DNA of 64,000 nt from JAHJDS01 sp964569795 (lineage in GTDB: Bacteria > Desulfobacterota > Desulfarculia > Desulfarculales > JAHJDS01): the NCBI GenBank assembly GCA_964569795.1, contig CAZMVB010000016.1, positions 1 through 64,000 on the forward strand, written 5' to 3'. The translations under genes were made by a program, and so were the position numbers. Of this stretch, positions 48,452 through 56,592 are shown one piece after another. Position 1 is the first letter of the stretch, and each line of letters begins with the position of its first letter. Under the pieces are notes generated by a model. The model was not told where the DNA came from and did not search any database. It saw nothing but the letters and a program-made list of their open reading frames with translations.

Positions 48452-49135
48452 TCAGTCGGCCGGGGGCAGCATTATCCGGGCGTCGGCGATCACGCACCCC
48501 TCGGCCGAGCACCTGACCGGATTGAGGTCCACGGACTCGATGGCCTCGCCCAGGTCCATGACCAGTTCCGAGAACCGGGACACCAGCCCGGCCGCGGCGT
48601 CCAGGTTTACCCCTGCCTGGCCGCGGTGTCCGGTCAGCAGTTCGGCGCCCTGCAGTCCCTGGAGCATGGACCGGGCCTCATCCGGGGTGAGGGGCGCCAT
48701 GCGCAGGGCCACGTCGCGATAGACCTCGACCGCCGTGCCGCCCAGGCCGGCCAGGACCACCGGCCCGAACTGGAGGTCATACCTGGCCCCGACGATCAGC
48801 TCGACCCCGGGGACCATCTCCTCGATCAGAACCCCCTCGAATTTTTCCAAAGACGAAAACCGCTCCCAGGCCACGGCCAAATCCTCCGGCCCGGTCAGGC
48901 CCACGGCCACACCGCCCACGTCCGACTTGTGGACCACCGCCGGCGAGACGACCTTGGCCGCCACCGGCCAGCCGATCTCTTGGGCGTAAACCGTCGCCTC
49001 CTCGAGCGTCCGGGCCCAAATGAAACGGGGTACGCTCAGGCCGCTCATTTTTAATAAACGTTTGGCCTGGGGTTCCATGACCCATCCGGTTGACCGGGAC
49101 TGCTTCAAGATTTCCAGCATCTCGGCAGTCAACAC
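48452..49135 (-). CDS. Acetyl-CoA synthetase (ADP-forming), beta (ATP-grasp) subunit
   Basis: The 227-residue protein is the ATP-grasp_5 part of ADP-forming acyl-CoA synthetase (AKRLLKMSGLSVPRFIWA, PVAAKVVSPAVVHKSDVGGV, GVLIEEMVPGVELIVGARYD). It works with the alpha subunit encoded just upstream to form ATP from acyl-CoA and ADP. Its GTG start lies 7 bp inside the alpha gene's 3' end; an ATG five codons later is an alternative. Confidence 0.9.
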   Translation of the reverse strand: MLTAEMLEILKQSRSTGWVMEPQAKRLLKMSGLSVPRFIWARTLEEATVYAQEIGWPVAAKVVSPAVVHKSDVGGVAVGLTGPEDLAVAWERFSSLEKFEGVLIEEMVPGVELIVGARYDLQFGPVVLAGLGGTAVEVYRDVALRMAPLTPDEARSMLQGLQGAELLTGHRGQAGVNLDAAAGLVSRFSELVMDLGEAIESVDLNPVRCSAEGCVIADARIMLPPAD

Positions 49136-50496
49136 GGTCGCCTCCGGCGCAGGGCTTCGGCCATGTGGACCGCGCCCTCGATGGAGTGGGCCACCGGTAC
49201 GTCGTTCAATTCGAAGCCCTCGATGAACATCCCGTACTTCTCCTCGTGGGGGACATAGGCGATCAGGGGTTTGCCGGAGGTGCGGTGGATCTGGCTCAGC
49301 CGGGCCCCCAGGTCAGAGGTTATGCCCGGCAAGTAGGGCAGCATCAGCACCAGGACGCAGTCAATCGTCTCCATCTGGAACAGTCGGGTGGCCACGGCCA
49401 CGAAGTCGTCGTCCGTGGCGCTGCCGGTGAGGTCCACCGGGTTGCCGGTGGCGGCGATGTCCCGGATGGACGGGGACAGGTCTTCCCGGAGGGCCTGCTG
49501 ATCGGCCTCGGACAGGACGGGCACGGCCAGGCCGTGGGTCGCGCAGGTGTCCACGGCCAGGGCGCCGTGACCGCCGCTGCCGGTGATCACGCCGATCCGG
49601 CCTTGAATGGGCTGGTGAAAGCAACTGAGCGCCTGGCAAAAGGAGATCATCTCCAGCTCGCCCTGGGCCTCGACGATCCCGAACTGGGACATGATCGCCG
49701 AGAAAGTGGCGTAATCCCCGGCCAGGGAGGCGGTGTGGCTCTGCACCGCCCGGCCGCCGCCCGGGCTCTGGCCCCCCTTGAGCATCAGGATCGGCTTGGG
49801 GCAGTCACGGGCGGCCCGGATGAACTCCCGGCCCTCACTTTTCCCGAAACCCTCGACGTAAAAGGCGATGACCCGGGTGTTCTCGTCCTTGAACAGGTAC
49901 GGCAGCAGGTCCAGCTCCCGCACCAGGGCCTTGTTGCCGATGCTCACCCCCAGGGACAGGCCCACGCCCTCGGCGGCGAACTTGATCATCAGGTCCACCA
50001 GGACGCCGCCGCTCTGGCTGACAAAGGCCACCCCGCCCGGGGGCGGCTTGACCATCCTTTCGGCGGGCAGGAAAAAGCAGTCCGCGAAGCGGGGCGAATA
50101 GATGCCCAGGCAGTTGGGGCCGATCAGCGGAAAATCCGCCTCCCGGGCCAGGGAGACCACCCGGTCCTGGAGGTCCCGGCGGCCCGTCTCGGCGAATCCG
50201 CCCGAGATGACCGCCGCCCCACCCACCCGGGCGGCGATGCAGTCGGCCAGGATGTCGGGCACCTGCTCGGCCCGGGCGGCGACGACCGCCAGGTCCACCG
50301 GCTCCGGGACGTCCGACACCCGGGAATAAACCGTTTCGGACTGATAGGTCCCTCCCCGGGGATTGACCGGAAAGACCTTGACCGGATAGCGCAGGTTGTT
50401 CTTGTGATAGATGACATTGGCCGGGTGGCGGTCGTTACGAAGCGACAGACCGATTACGGCCAGGGTCCGGGGTTCGAACAGCGGCCTGAAATCCAC
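49129..50496 (-). CDS. Acetyl-CoA synthetase (ADP-forming), alpha (CoA-binding/ligase) subunit
   Basis: The 455-residue protein has the CoA-binding Rossmann domain (RTLAVIGLSLRNDRHPANVI), a succinyl-CoA-ligase-like domain with the phosphohistidine segment SHTASLAG, and the TGSGGHGALAVD region. Together with the beta subunit it conserves energy by substrate-level phosphorylation of ADP from acyl-CoA. I chose GTG at 50496 because AGGGGG lies five bases upstream; longer in-frame starts exist. It lies about 100 bp downstream of the selenoprotein gene on the same strand. Confidence 0.88.
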   Translation of the reverse strand: MDFRPLFEPRTLAVIGLSLRNDRHPANVIYHKNNLRYPVKVFPVNPRGGTYQSETVYSRVSDVPEPVDLAVVAARAEQVPDILADCIAARVGGAAVISGGFAETGRRDLQDRVVSLAREADFPLIGPNCLGIYSPRFADCFFLPAERMVKPPPGGVAFVSQSGGVLVDLMIKFAAEGVGLSLGVSIGNKALVRELDLLPYLFKDENTRVIAFYVEGFGKSEGREFIRAARDCPKPILMLKGGQSPGGGRAVQSHTASLAGDYATFSAIMSQFGIVEAQGELEMISFCQALSCFHQPIQGRIGVITGSGGHGALAVDTCATHGLAVPVLSEADQQALREDLSPSIRDIAATGNPVDLTGSATDDDFVAVATRLFQMETIDCVLVLMLPYLPGITSDLGARLSQIHRTSGKPLIAYVPHEEKYGMFIEGFELNDVPVAHSIEGAVHMAEALRRRRPC

Positions 50497-50597
50497 GCGT
50501 ACCCCCTGATTGGTCGAGACGGATCCCGTCCCACCTAACCGGCGGCCAGAGGGACGGTTTAAAAAAATCATGGCAGGTTACGGGCAGTTTTTCAAAT

Positions 50598-51824
50598 CTA
50601 TCGAGCGGAACCCAGGGCGGACAGGGGCGCCAGCAGATGACTCCCCACGAATTTGAGATCCCGGTCCGGGCTCTGGGCCAGCCGGTCCACAACGGCCAGC
50701 AGGACCTCGCCGGCCACGGTCTTTTTCCAGAACCAGTCGGCCACGGCCCGGCCGTCCGGCACGGCCCCGCCCAGTCGGGCCGAGGCCGCCTCCAGGTAAT
50801 AGGCCTTCAGGTCCTCGGCGGCGAGGCGCAGCGCGTCGGCCAGGGGCAGGTCCGGCCGGGGGTTGTCCGGCGGCGAGTTTCCCAGGAAACCGACGATGAA
50901 CTCGGCCGCCTCCCTGACGCTCAGGCCGCTGGGGCCGACCAGGGTCCGGCCCCGGGTCTCGACCGCCCGGTCATAGTCCGGCCCGTTGGCCTCGATCTCG
51001 TTAACGAGGTGGCGGCGAAAGGTCTCGGGATCGGTCGCCTCCAGTTCTACCTGGTCAAAGCTGACCGGACAGGCCAGCAGCTCGGGGGCGGCCATGTTCC
51101 CGTCCGGAGCCTCCTCCTCGAAATCCTCGAGGACCGGGCCGGACTCGGCCTCAAGCAGGCGCAGGGCCGCCAGGAGCACCCGCCGCTGAAAGGCGGCGTC
51201 ACCCGGGGCCCCCAAGGGGCGCCCCAGGTCGAAGGGGACCCACAAGGCCCGCGGCGGCCGGATCTTCTCGGTGTGCTCCCGGATAAGGCTGATCTGGGTG
51301 GTGGGCAGACCCGCGGCCTCCAGAAAGTGACCCAGCCCGCCCACGGCGCGCGTGCAATAGGGTCAGACCGGCGTGAGCAGGACCCCGGTCACCCGGTCGG
51401 AGTGCAGCCGGTCAGCGACCTCGGCCACGTGTCCTTTCATCCGGCCCGGGTTGGTCGCCCCCATGAACGAGAAGTGCTCGTGGGCCACGGAACCGATGAC
51501 GCCCTCGGCGGCCAGTTCGTTGAGCCGGTCCAGGGGAAAGACCACGTTCAGGTCAACGGCCAGCCCGGTCCGGTCAAAGTTGGATGAGATATGGGTCATG
51601 ACCAGATCGTTCGCTGCCACGTGGCCCGGGATGACCCGGTAATCGCCGCTCATCCCGGTAAAGGGTCGGTCCTGGCGATGGTGGAGGCCGGCGGTGGTCA
51701 CCAGGGCGATCCGGCGCTCGGCCAGGGGCGGGCCCCCGGCCCAGGGTTTTTGGTCATAAGTGGGGCAGTCCAGCTTGGCCAGGTGGGAGCGAAGCGGCTC
51801 CGGGATATCTGCCAGCCGGGCCAT
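50598..51824 (-). CDS. GrdB/PrdB-family selenoprotein with in-frame UGA (Sec) codon
   Basis: Two open stretches in one frame, 51824-51366 and 51362-50598, are separated by a single TGA at 51365-51363. The join reads VLLTPV-U-PYCTRAVGGLG, matching the U-x-x-C redox motif of glycine/sarcosine/betaine-reductase selenoprotein B family proteins, whose Cys homologues read VCP. With Sec at residue 154 the product has 408 residues. It starts MARLADIPEP after GGGAG. A short GC-rich hairpin lies 12-28 nt after the UGA. The substrate is unknown. The sequence after the UGA is conserved in style, so an error or pseudogene is less likely. Confidence 0.85.
51335..51351 (-). promoter_or_regulatory. Candidate bacterial SECIS hairpin
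   Basis: Just after the UGA on the minus strand, GCGCGCC and GGCGGGC pair with one internal mismatch around a GTG loop. The loop sits 19-21 nt after UGA, within the spacing of bacterial SECIS elements. The identification is tentative because the GC-rich region makes many hairpins. Confidence 0.4.
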
Positions 51825-51976
51825 GAGAATCTCCCTGAAGATGAATGCGATCCGGCCGCGCCCCGTGGGGTGCGGTGGTCAAATCGGTTGATGCCCAAAA
51901 ATATCATCCGCCCGCTTGGTCCACAACCCGCCTGGTAATGACGCCCGTCGGTTTGTCTGTGGCGACGAAGCGAGAG

Positions 51977-52722
51977 TCTGCCCGGGCCTTTTATGAGGGC
52001 CCGGGCGGACCAGCTCGGCCGCTCGGGTTCAGGGCCCTCGGACGAGGTGACCGCGGTCTTGATCGGGGTTCTCTCGGGTGAGGGAGGTCCGCTCGGGCCT
52101 TTTATGAGGGCCCGNNNNNNNNNNNNNNNNNNNNNNNNNNNNNNNNNNNNNNNNNNNNNNNNNNNNNNNNNNNNNNNNNNNNNNNNNNNNNNNNNNNNNN
52201 NNNNNNNNNNNNNNTGATCGGGGTTCTCTCGGGTGAGGGAGGTCCGCTCGGGCCTTTTATGAGGGCCCGGGCGGACCAGCTCGGCCGCTCGGGTTCAGGG
52301 CCCTCGGACGAGGTGACCGCGGTCTTGATCGGGGTTCTCTCGGGTGAGGGAGGTCCGCTCGGGCCTTTTATGAGGGCCCGAGCGGACTCGGGCCGGCGCA
52401 CGTATTCAAGGCTATCGGACCGGGGTATCCGCAGTCTTGATCGGGGTTCTCTCGGGCGGGGCGTGTCCGCCCGGGCCTTTTGTGAGGGCCCGGGCGGACC
52501 AGATCGGCAGCTCGGGTTCAGGGCCGTCGGACGAGGTGACCGTGGTCTTGATTGCGGTTGTCTCTGCTGAGGTGGGTCCGCTCGGGCCTTTTATGAGGGC
52601 CCGAGCGGACTCGGGCCGGCGCACGTATTCAAGGCTATCGGACCGGGGTATCCGCAGTCTTGATCGGGGTTCTCTCTGCTGCGGCGTGTCGCTCGGGCTT
52701 TGTATGAGAGCCCGAGCGGACC
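51977..52722. repeat. Tandem array of about 111-bp hairpin-bearing repeats (at least seven visible hairpins)
   Basis: The hairpin loop core CCTTTTATGAGGG or a close variant recurs at about 51993, 52104, 52259, 52370, 52482, 52593 and 52704, spaced 111 bp (one 112) apart from the gap. Each is flanked by 10-13-bp arms of the form TCCGCTCGGGCC/GGCCCGAGCGGA. Two spacer types are seen, type A (with CTCGGACGAGGTGACCG-like sequence) and type B (with CGCACGTATTCAAGG); the visible order after the gap is A, B, A, B. A change T-A to C-G in the stem is matched on the other side in some units. It lies between tRNA-Pro and the selenoprotein gene. Confidence 0.9.
52115..52214. other. Assembly gap of 100 N inside the repeat array
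   Basis: The run of exactly 100 N starts within one repeat arm and ends within another spacer, which is typical of a placeholder where repeats could not be assembled. The true number of repeat units is therefore unknown. Confidence 0.97.
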
Positions 52723-52816
52723 CCCGGGGGCTTGCCTCTTAAAAGAATCAAGAACGATCGGGGATCAAAGAAAAGCCGCCCGTCACCGGGGCGGCAGTGT
52801 GTGTCATGTAAAAGAA

Positions 52817-52893
52817 TGGTCGGGACGACTGGATTTGAACCAGCGACCCCTGCGTCCCGAACGCAGTGCTCTACCAGACTGAGCCACGTCCCG
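52817..52893 (-). tRNA. tRNA-Pro (anticodon CGG)
   Basis: The minus strand folds as a tRNA: acceptor arms CGGGACG and CGTCCCG, D-arm GTGGCTCAGTCTGGTAGAGC region, anticodon stem CTGCG/CGCAG around the loop TTCGGGA (anticodon CGG at positions 34-36), T-loop GGTTCAAATCC, and an encoded CCA end (52817-52819). Anticodon CGG reads the proline codon CCG. Confidence 0.97.
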
Positions 52894-53053
52894 ACAAAGA
52901 GTCTTTGTAAACCAATCCCCGGTAAATAGTCAAAGCTTTTTTTCGAGGGCGCACCGGCCGGACCGCGCCCGTCCCCGCGGCCGGCCCTGGATTAGTCGGG
53001 CTGGAACCCGCCACCAGGACCACCCGGCCCATTGACCGAAAATTCACCCTGAT

Positions 53054-54310
53054 TCAGGCCAACGACGACTGTCTCTCATAGAAATCCCTGGCCGACTGCT
53101 GTTTTTCGGAGACGAATTCAGATATGGCCCCATAATTTTCAAGCAACAGCTTGACTATGTTTTTGTCCAACAGACCGTTATCCGAAAATTGCTGTAAAAT
53201 GCGGGTGACGCCCTCGCGGTTCATCCCCGGCCGATAGGGGCGATCCTCGTTCAGGGCCGTGAAGATGTCCGCCACGGCCATGATTCTCGAGCCTGTACTC
53301 AAATCCTCGTGCCTGCATCTGAAGGGATATCCGGACCCATCGAGTTTTTCGTGGTGATAGGCGGCCCACTCGGCGATCTGTTTCAGGCCGCCGATGGTGT
53401 TGATGATCGAATAGGTGTAATAGGTGTGGGATTTCATGACCGCCGTTTCCGTCCGGGTCAGATGTCCCGGTTTCTCCAGGATGGCGTTGGGGATGGCCAG
53501 TTTCCCGACGTCATGGAGGTCGCCGGCGACCTCCATCAGACTGGTTTCGATCGGGGTCAAACCGAACATTTGAGACAGCAGGGAGGCCGCCGCGGCCACG
53601 CCCGCGGAATGGGTGGCCGTAAACCTGGACCTGAAATCAATGATGTTTCGAAACAGACCGGCCAACGCGGTTATTTCGGAGAGATCGATCTGCACGTTGG
53701 CGAAGGGACCGGTTTGCAACAGGAGCGAGTACAATCGGGGAGACACCAGATCCAGCCAGAACTCCTCCCGCTCGGATGACGTTAACAAGAGATCGACGAT
53801 CTCGGGGTGCAGAGACGATCCGGACAGGGATTTGATCTGGGCGGTGATATCCTCATGCTGGTGCAGAATATAACGCTTGCGGTCGATCGCGCGCTCGAGG
53901 TGGTCGGCCAGAAACAGCAACTGGGAATCGAACACCACGGGCGTCTCGATCGACTCCCCCCAGGTCTGCCAGGTCTTGTGGTGGAATCTGATTGTCCTGG
54001 CCGATTGTTCCAGGTAGGAAATACCGGCCAGCAACATCTCCCCGCGGAGACAATGGTCTTCCACTTCTTCGAATTCCCGGTCGTGGAGGCTGACCTTGTC
54101 CTCCAGGGACAGGGCCCCGATGTCGTGAAGCAGGGCCGCCACAAACAGGTTTTCCAGCCGGTCTATCGAGAGGTTGGCCGTCCGGCCGAGTTCCAGGACC
54201 ACAAAGGCCGTTCTCTGCTGGTGCTGGGCCAAGGCTGCACTGGCCAGGTCCATGGCCTCGGACAGGGAAAGCACCAGGTTTCCAAAATCCACCGAAAGCT
54301 GGCGTTGCAT
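53054..54310 (-). CDS. Tandem HD domain protein with C-terminal HD-GYP phosphodiesterase domain
   Basis: The 418-residue protein has an N-terminal HD domain (LLHDIGALSLEDK, residue 61 onward; FHHKTW) and a C-terminal HD-GYP domain with GDLHDVGKLAIP, HHEKLDGSGYP and ADIFTALNEDRPYR, the motifs of c-di-GMP phosphodiesterases. No membrane helix is seen. It starts 10 bp after the end of the bacteriohemerythrin gene and shares its promoter, which suggests that oxygen or iron binding modulates c-di-GMP. Confidence 0.92.
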   Translation of the reverse strand: MQRQLSVDFGNLVLSLSEAMDLASAALAQHQQRTAFVVLELGRTANLSIDRLENLFVAALLHDIGALSLEDKVSLHDREFEEVEDHCLRGEMLLAGISYLEQSARTIRFHHKTWQTWGESIETPVVFDSQLLFLADHLERAIDRKRYILHQHEDITAQIKSLSGSSLHPEIVDLLLTSSEREEFWLDLVSPRLYSLLLQTGPFANVQIDLSEITALAGLFRNIIDFRSRFTATHSAGVAAAASLLSQMFGLTPIETSLMEVAGDLHDVGKLAIPNAILEKPGHLTRTETAVMKSHTYYTYSIINTIGGLKQIAEWAAYHHEKLDGSGYPFRCRHEDLSTGSRIMAVADIFTALNEDRPYRPGMNREGVTRILQQFSDNGLLDKNIVKLLLENYGAISEFVSEKQQSARDFYERQSSLA

Positions 54311-54320
54311 AGAAAGGACC

Positions 54321-54704
54321 TCACGGCCCGTAGGCCTTGTCCGTCTCGAGGATGTGCTTGGTCAGCCAGTCTTTTAAAAACGACATCAGCGGCACCGACA
54401 CGGTCGTTTGGCTGGTATCGAACTGGTCCTTGAAGTCCATGACCCGAGTCGTCAGAGTGACGTGGGCGCGGCGGTGTTTCTCTAGATCAGGATAACCGTG
54501 CTCGGTCATGGCGCGTTCCTCATCAGCGAAATGATTGACGGTGTAATCGATCAGCCTGTCCAGGACGCCCCCCACCACCTCTTTTCCCCGGCCCGCCTTA
54601 ATGGCCGCATGCAGATCATTGATATATGAAACCAGCCGTTGGTGCTGCCGGCCGAACTTGTCCACACCGACACTGAAGGCCTCGGTCCACTCCATCAGGC
54701 TCAT
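54321..54704 (-). CDS. Bacteriohemerythrin
   Basis: The 127-residue four-helix protein has the diiron ligand set of hemerythrins: FSVGVDKFGRQHQRL, VNHFADEERAM, HRRAH and KHILETDKAYG. It binds oxygen reversibly and may sense or buffer it. The ATG at 54704 follows GGAGG four bases upstream; longer in-frame starts would add non-conserved residues. It is first in a two-gene operon with the HD-GYP protein. Confidence 0.93.
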   Translation of the reverse strand: MSLMEWTEAFSVGVDKFGRQHQRLVSYINDLHAAIKAGRGKEVVGGVLDRLIDYTVNHFADEERAMTEHGYPDLEKHRRAHVTLTTRVMDFKDQFDTSQTTVSVPLMSFLKDWLTKHILETDKAYGP

Positions 54705-54816
54705 GTATCCTCCTTCCTCTCCAGGCCGCGTCCGGCCCGGCGGTACGCTCCGGTGATTTCCGATCAGGATCAGGCAACGTCGTGGGATCGTAATTAAGAC
54801 CAACGTGTTAATTATC

Positions 54817-54845
54817 AGTATATGGATAAAGTTAGCCCGGGTCAA
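54817..54845 (-). promoter_or_regulatory. Promoter of the bacteriohemerythrin/HD-GYP operon
   Basis: Minus-strand TTGACC (54845-54840) and TATACT (54822-54817) are separated by exactly 17 bp. Transcription should start near 54810, giving a leader of about 105 nt. Confidence 0.75.
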
Positions 54846-54951
54846 GCCAAAAATACGGTTATTTTCGGAAAACAAGGTAGCAGATAGAGAGGAATCGGCT
54901 TCACCAGCCAAGTCAAACCGATTCAATGGATTTCCCGGCCGCCCGGGCCGG

Positions 54952-55536
54952 TTATATCTCCCGGGGCGGGCCGGAGGAGAGGACCTCGACCAGGTTGCGG
55001 CTGATCCGGGCGGTGGCCCCCCAGATCAGTTCGCCGTCCCACTTGAAGGCCGGGCTGGTAATGGCCACGCCGTCCCAGTCGATCAGGCGCTCCCGGAAAT
55101 TTCCGCCGTGCAGGATGTGCTCCAGGGGCACCTCGATCACCCGGGCCACCTCGGCCGGATTGACCCTGAAATCGCCCGGCCGGTCCAGAAGCCCGACAAA
55201 GGGCGAGACCACGAAGCTGGTCACGGTCACGATGTCATCAAGTTCGCCCCAGACGGTCACTTTCCCGGGATCGACCCCGATCTCCTCGCGGGTCTCCCGC
55301 AGGGCCGTGGCCACCAGGTTCTCATCGGCCCGGTCCTTCATCCCGCCCGGGAAACTGACCTGGCCCTTGTGGTGCTCCACCTCGTCGGTCCGCCGGGTAT
55401 AAACCAGGTGGAGCTCGCCGTCCTTGACCACGAACGGGACCAGGACCGCGGCCCGCTTGAGCGAGCTGTTGGACACCCGCCGCGGCCCGTAGGCCTCGAT
55501 CATGTGCTGGATACGCTCCAGTTCCACCGCGCTCAC
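54952..55536 (-). CDS. nudL: NUDIX hydrolase, CoA pyrophosphatase type
   Basis: The 194-residue protein has the Nudix box GGMKDRADENLVATALRETREEIGV (landmarks GGMKDRADEN and RETREEIG) and the upstream QVSFPGG of the NudL/CoA diphosphatase group. It probably hydrolyses CoA or related dinucleotides. Its ATG overlaps the recR stop by four bases (ATGA arrangement), so it belongs to the dnaX-ybaB-recR unit. Confidence 0.88.
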   Translation of the reverse strand: MSAVELERIQHMIEAYGPRRVSNSSLKRAAVLVPFVVKDGELHLVYTRRTDEVEHHKGQVSFPGGMKDRADENLVATALRETREEIGVDPGKVTVWGELDDIVTVTSFVVSPFVGLLDRPGDFRVNPAEVARVIEVPLEHILHGGNFRERLIDWDGVAITSPAFKWDGELIWGATARISRNLVEVLSSGPPREI

Positions 55537-56126
55537 GCCCGTCTCCGATCGCTGAGGGCCGCCCCCAGGGTGCCCGCGTCGGCGAATTTCAGGTCGCTGC
55601 CCAGGGGCAAGCCGATGGCCAGCCGGCTGACCTCGACCCCCCGGCCGGCCAGGAGTTCCTTGAGATAGGCGGCCGTGGCCTGTCCCTCGGCCGTGGGACT
55701 GGTGGCCAGGATGACCTCCTTGACCGAATCCAGCCGCCGCATCAGGCCGGTAATTTGAAGGTCCTCGGGACCGATCCCGTCCAGGGGGCTGAGCACCCCC
55801 TGCAGGACGTGATACCGGCCGTCAAACACCCCGGCCGACTCGAGGGCCAGCACGTCGCCCGGGGTCTCGACCACGCACAGGACCTCGTCGCGGCGGTCCG
55901 GGTCGGAACAGAGCCGGCAGGGATCCTGATCGGCGAAGTTATGGCAGACCGAACAGAACCGGATCTTCTCCTTGACCTCGACGATGGCCCGGGCCAGGTC
56001 CCGGCCCACCTCGTCCGGCGCCCGCAACAGATACATGGCCACCCGGGCCGCGCTCTTGCGGCCCAGCCCCGGCAGCGAGGCCAGCCGGGCGATCAGACGC
56101 TCCAGCGGCGCCGGGTTGGCCGACAT
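55533..56126 (-). CDS. recR: Recombination protein RecR
   Basis: RecR acts with RecO and RecF in gap repair. The 197-residue protein has an HhH N-terminus (LASLPGLGRKSAARVAMYLL), a C4 zinc finger (CSVCHNFADQDPCRLC), and a Toprim domain (CVVETPGDVLALE, SPTAEGQATAAYL). The ATG at 56126 shares one base with the ybaB stop (TGATG); a GTG just upstream is possible. Confidence 0.96.
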   Translation of the reverse strand: MSANPAPLERLIARLASLPGLGRKSAARVAMYLLRAPDEVGRDLARAIVEVKEKIRFCSVCHNFADQDPCRLCSDPDRRDEVLCVVETPGDVLALESAGVFDGRYHVLQGVLSPLDGIGPEDLQITGLMRRLDSVKEVILATSPTAEGQATAAYLKELLAGRGVEVSRLAIGLPLGSDLKFADAGTLGAALSDRRRA

Positions 56127-56437
56127 CACACCAGCCCGGGGATGTTCATGCCGCCGGTCAGCTTGGTCATCTCGGCGCTGACCATCTCCTGACTCTTGCG
56201 CAGGGCCTCGTTGGCCGCGGCCACCACCAGGTCCTGGAGCATCTCGATGTCGGCCTCGGCCACTATCTCGGGCTCGATCCGGATGGACACCAGCTCCTGG
56301 CGGCCGTTGGCCACGGCCACGACCATCCCCCCGCCGGCCGAGGCCTCGACCGTCTGGGTGGCCATCTCCTCCTGCAGCTTGGCGATCCTGGATTGCAACT
56401 GCTGGGCCTGCTTGAGCAGGTTACCCATTCCCTTCAT
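56126..56437 (-). CDS. ybaB: YbaB/EbfC family nucleoid-associated protein
   Basis: The 103-residue DNA-binding protein has the family features MKGMGNLLKQAQQLQSRIAKLQEEM, VEASAGGGMVVAVANG and the C-terminal MSKL-like end. It commonly lies between dnaX and recR, as here. An ATG at 56437 is preceded by AGGAGGG. Confidence 0.95.
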   Translation of the reverse strand: MKGMGNLLKQAQQLQSRIAKLQEEMATQTVEASAGGGMVVAVANGRQELVSIRIEPEIVAEADIEMLQDLVVAAANEALRKSQEMVSAEMTKLTGGMNIPGLV

Positions 56438-56592
56438 CAAATTCCCTCCTGAGTATCCGGTCCAGCCGCTGATTCAGGGCGACGTTCCGGGCGGTCCGGG
56501 AAGAAAAATTCATAGCAAACCTGGCCGAAGGGTGAACCAACCCCAGCCGTTCCCCTCGGCCCCTTGGTGATTCAGCCAACTTTTATAGTATA

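Noticed and set aside
51977..52722. CRISPR array
   Set aside because: The repeat unit is about 111 bp, the intervening sequences recur in two types instead of being unique, and no cas genes are present.
51993..52722. Repeat protein with 37-residue units encoded by the array
   Set aside because: Although 111 bp is a multiple of three, one unit is 112 bp and shifts the frame, no ribosome-binding site precedes it, and stem changes are compensatory at the nucleotide level.
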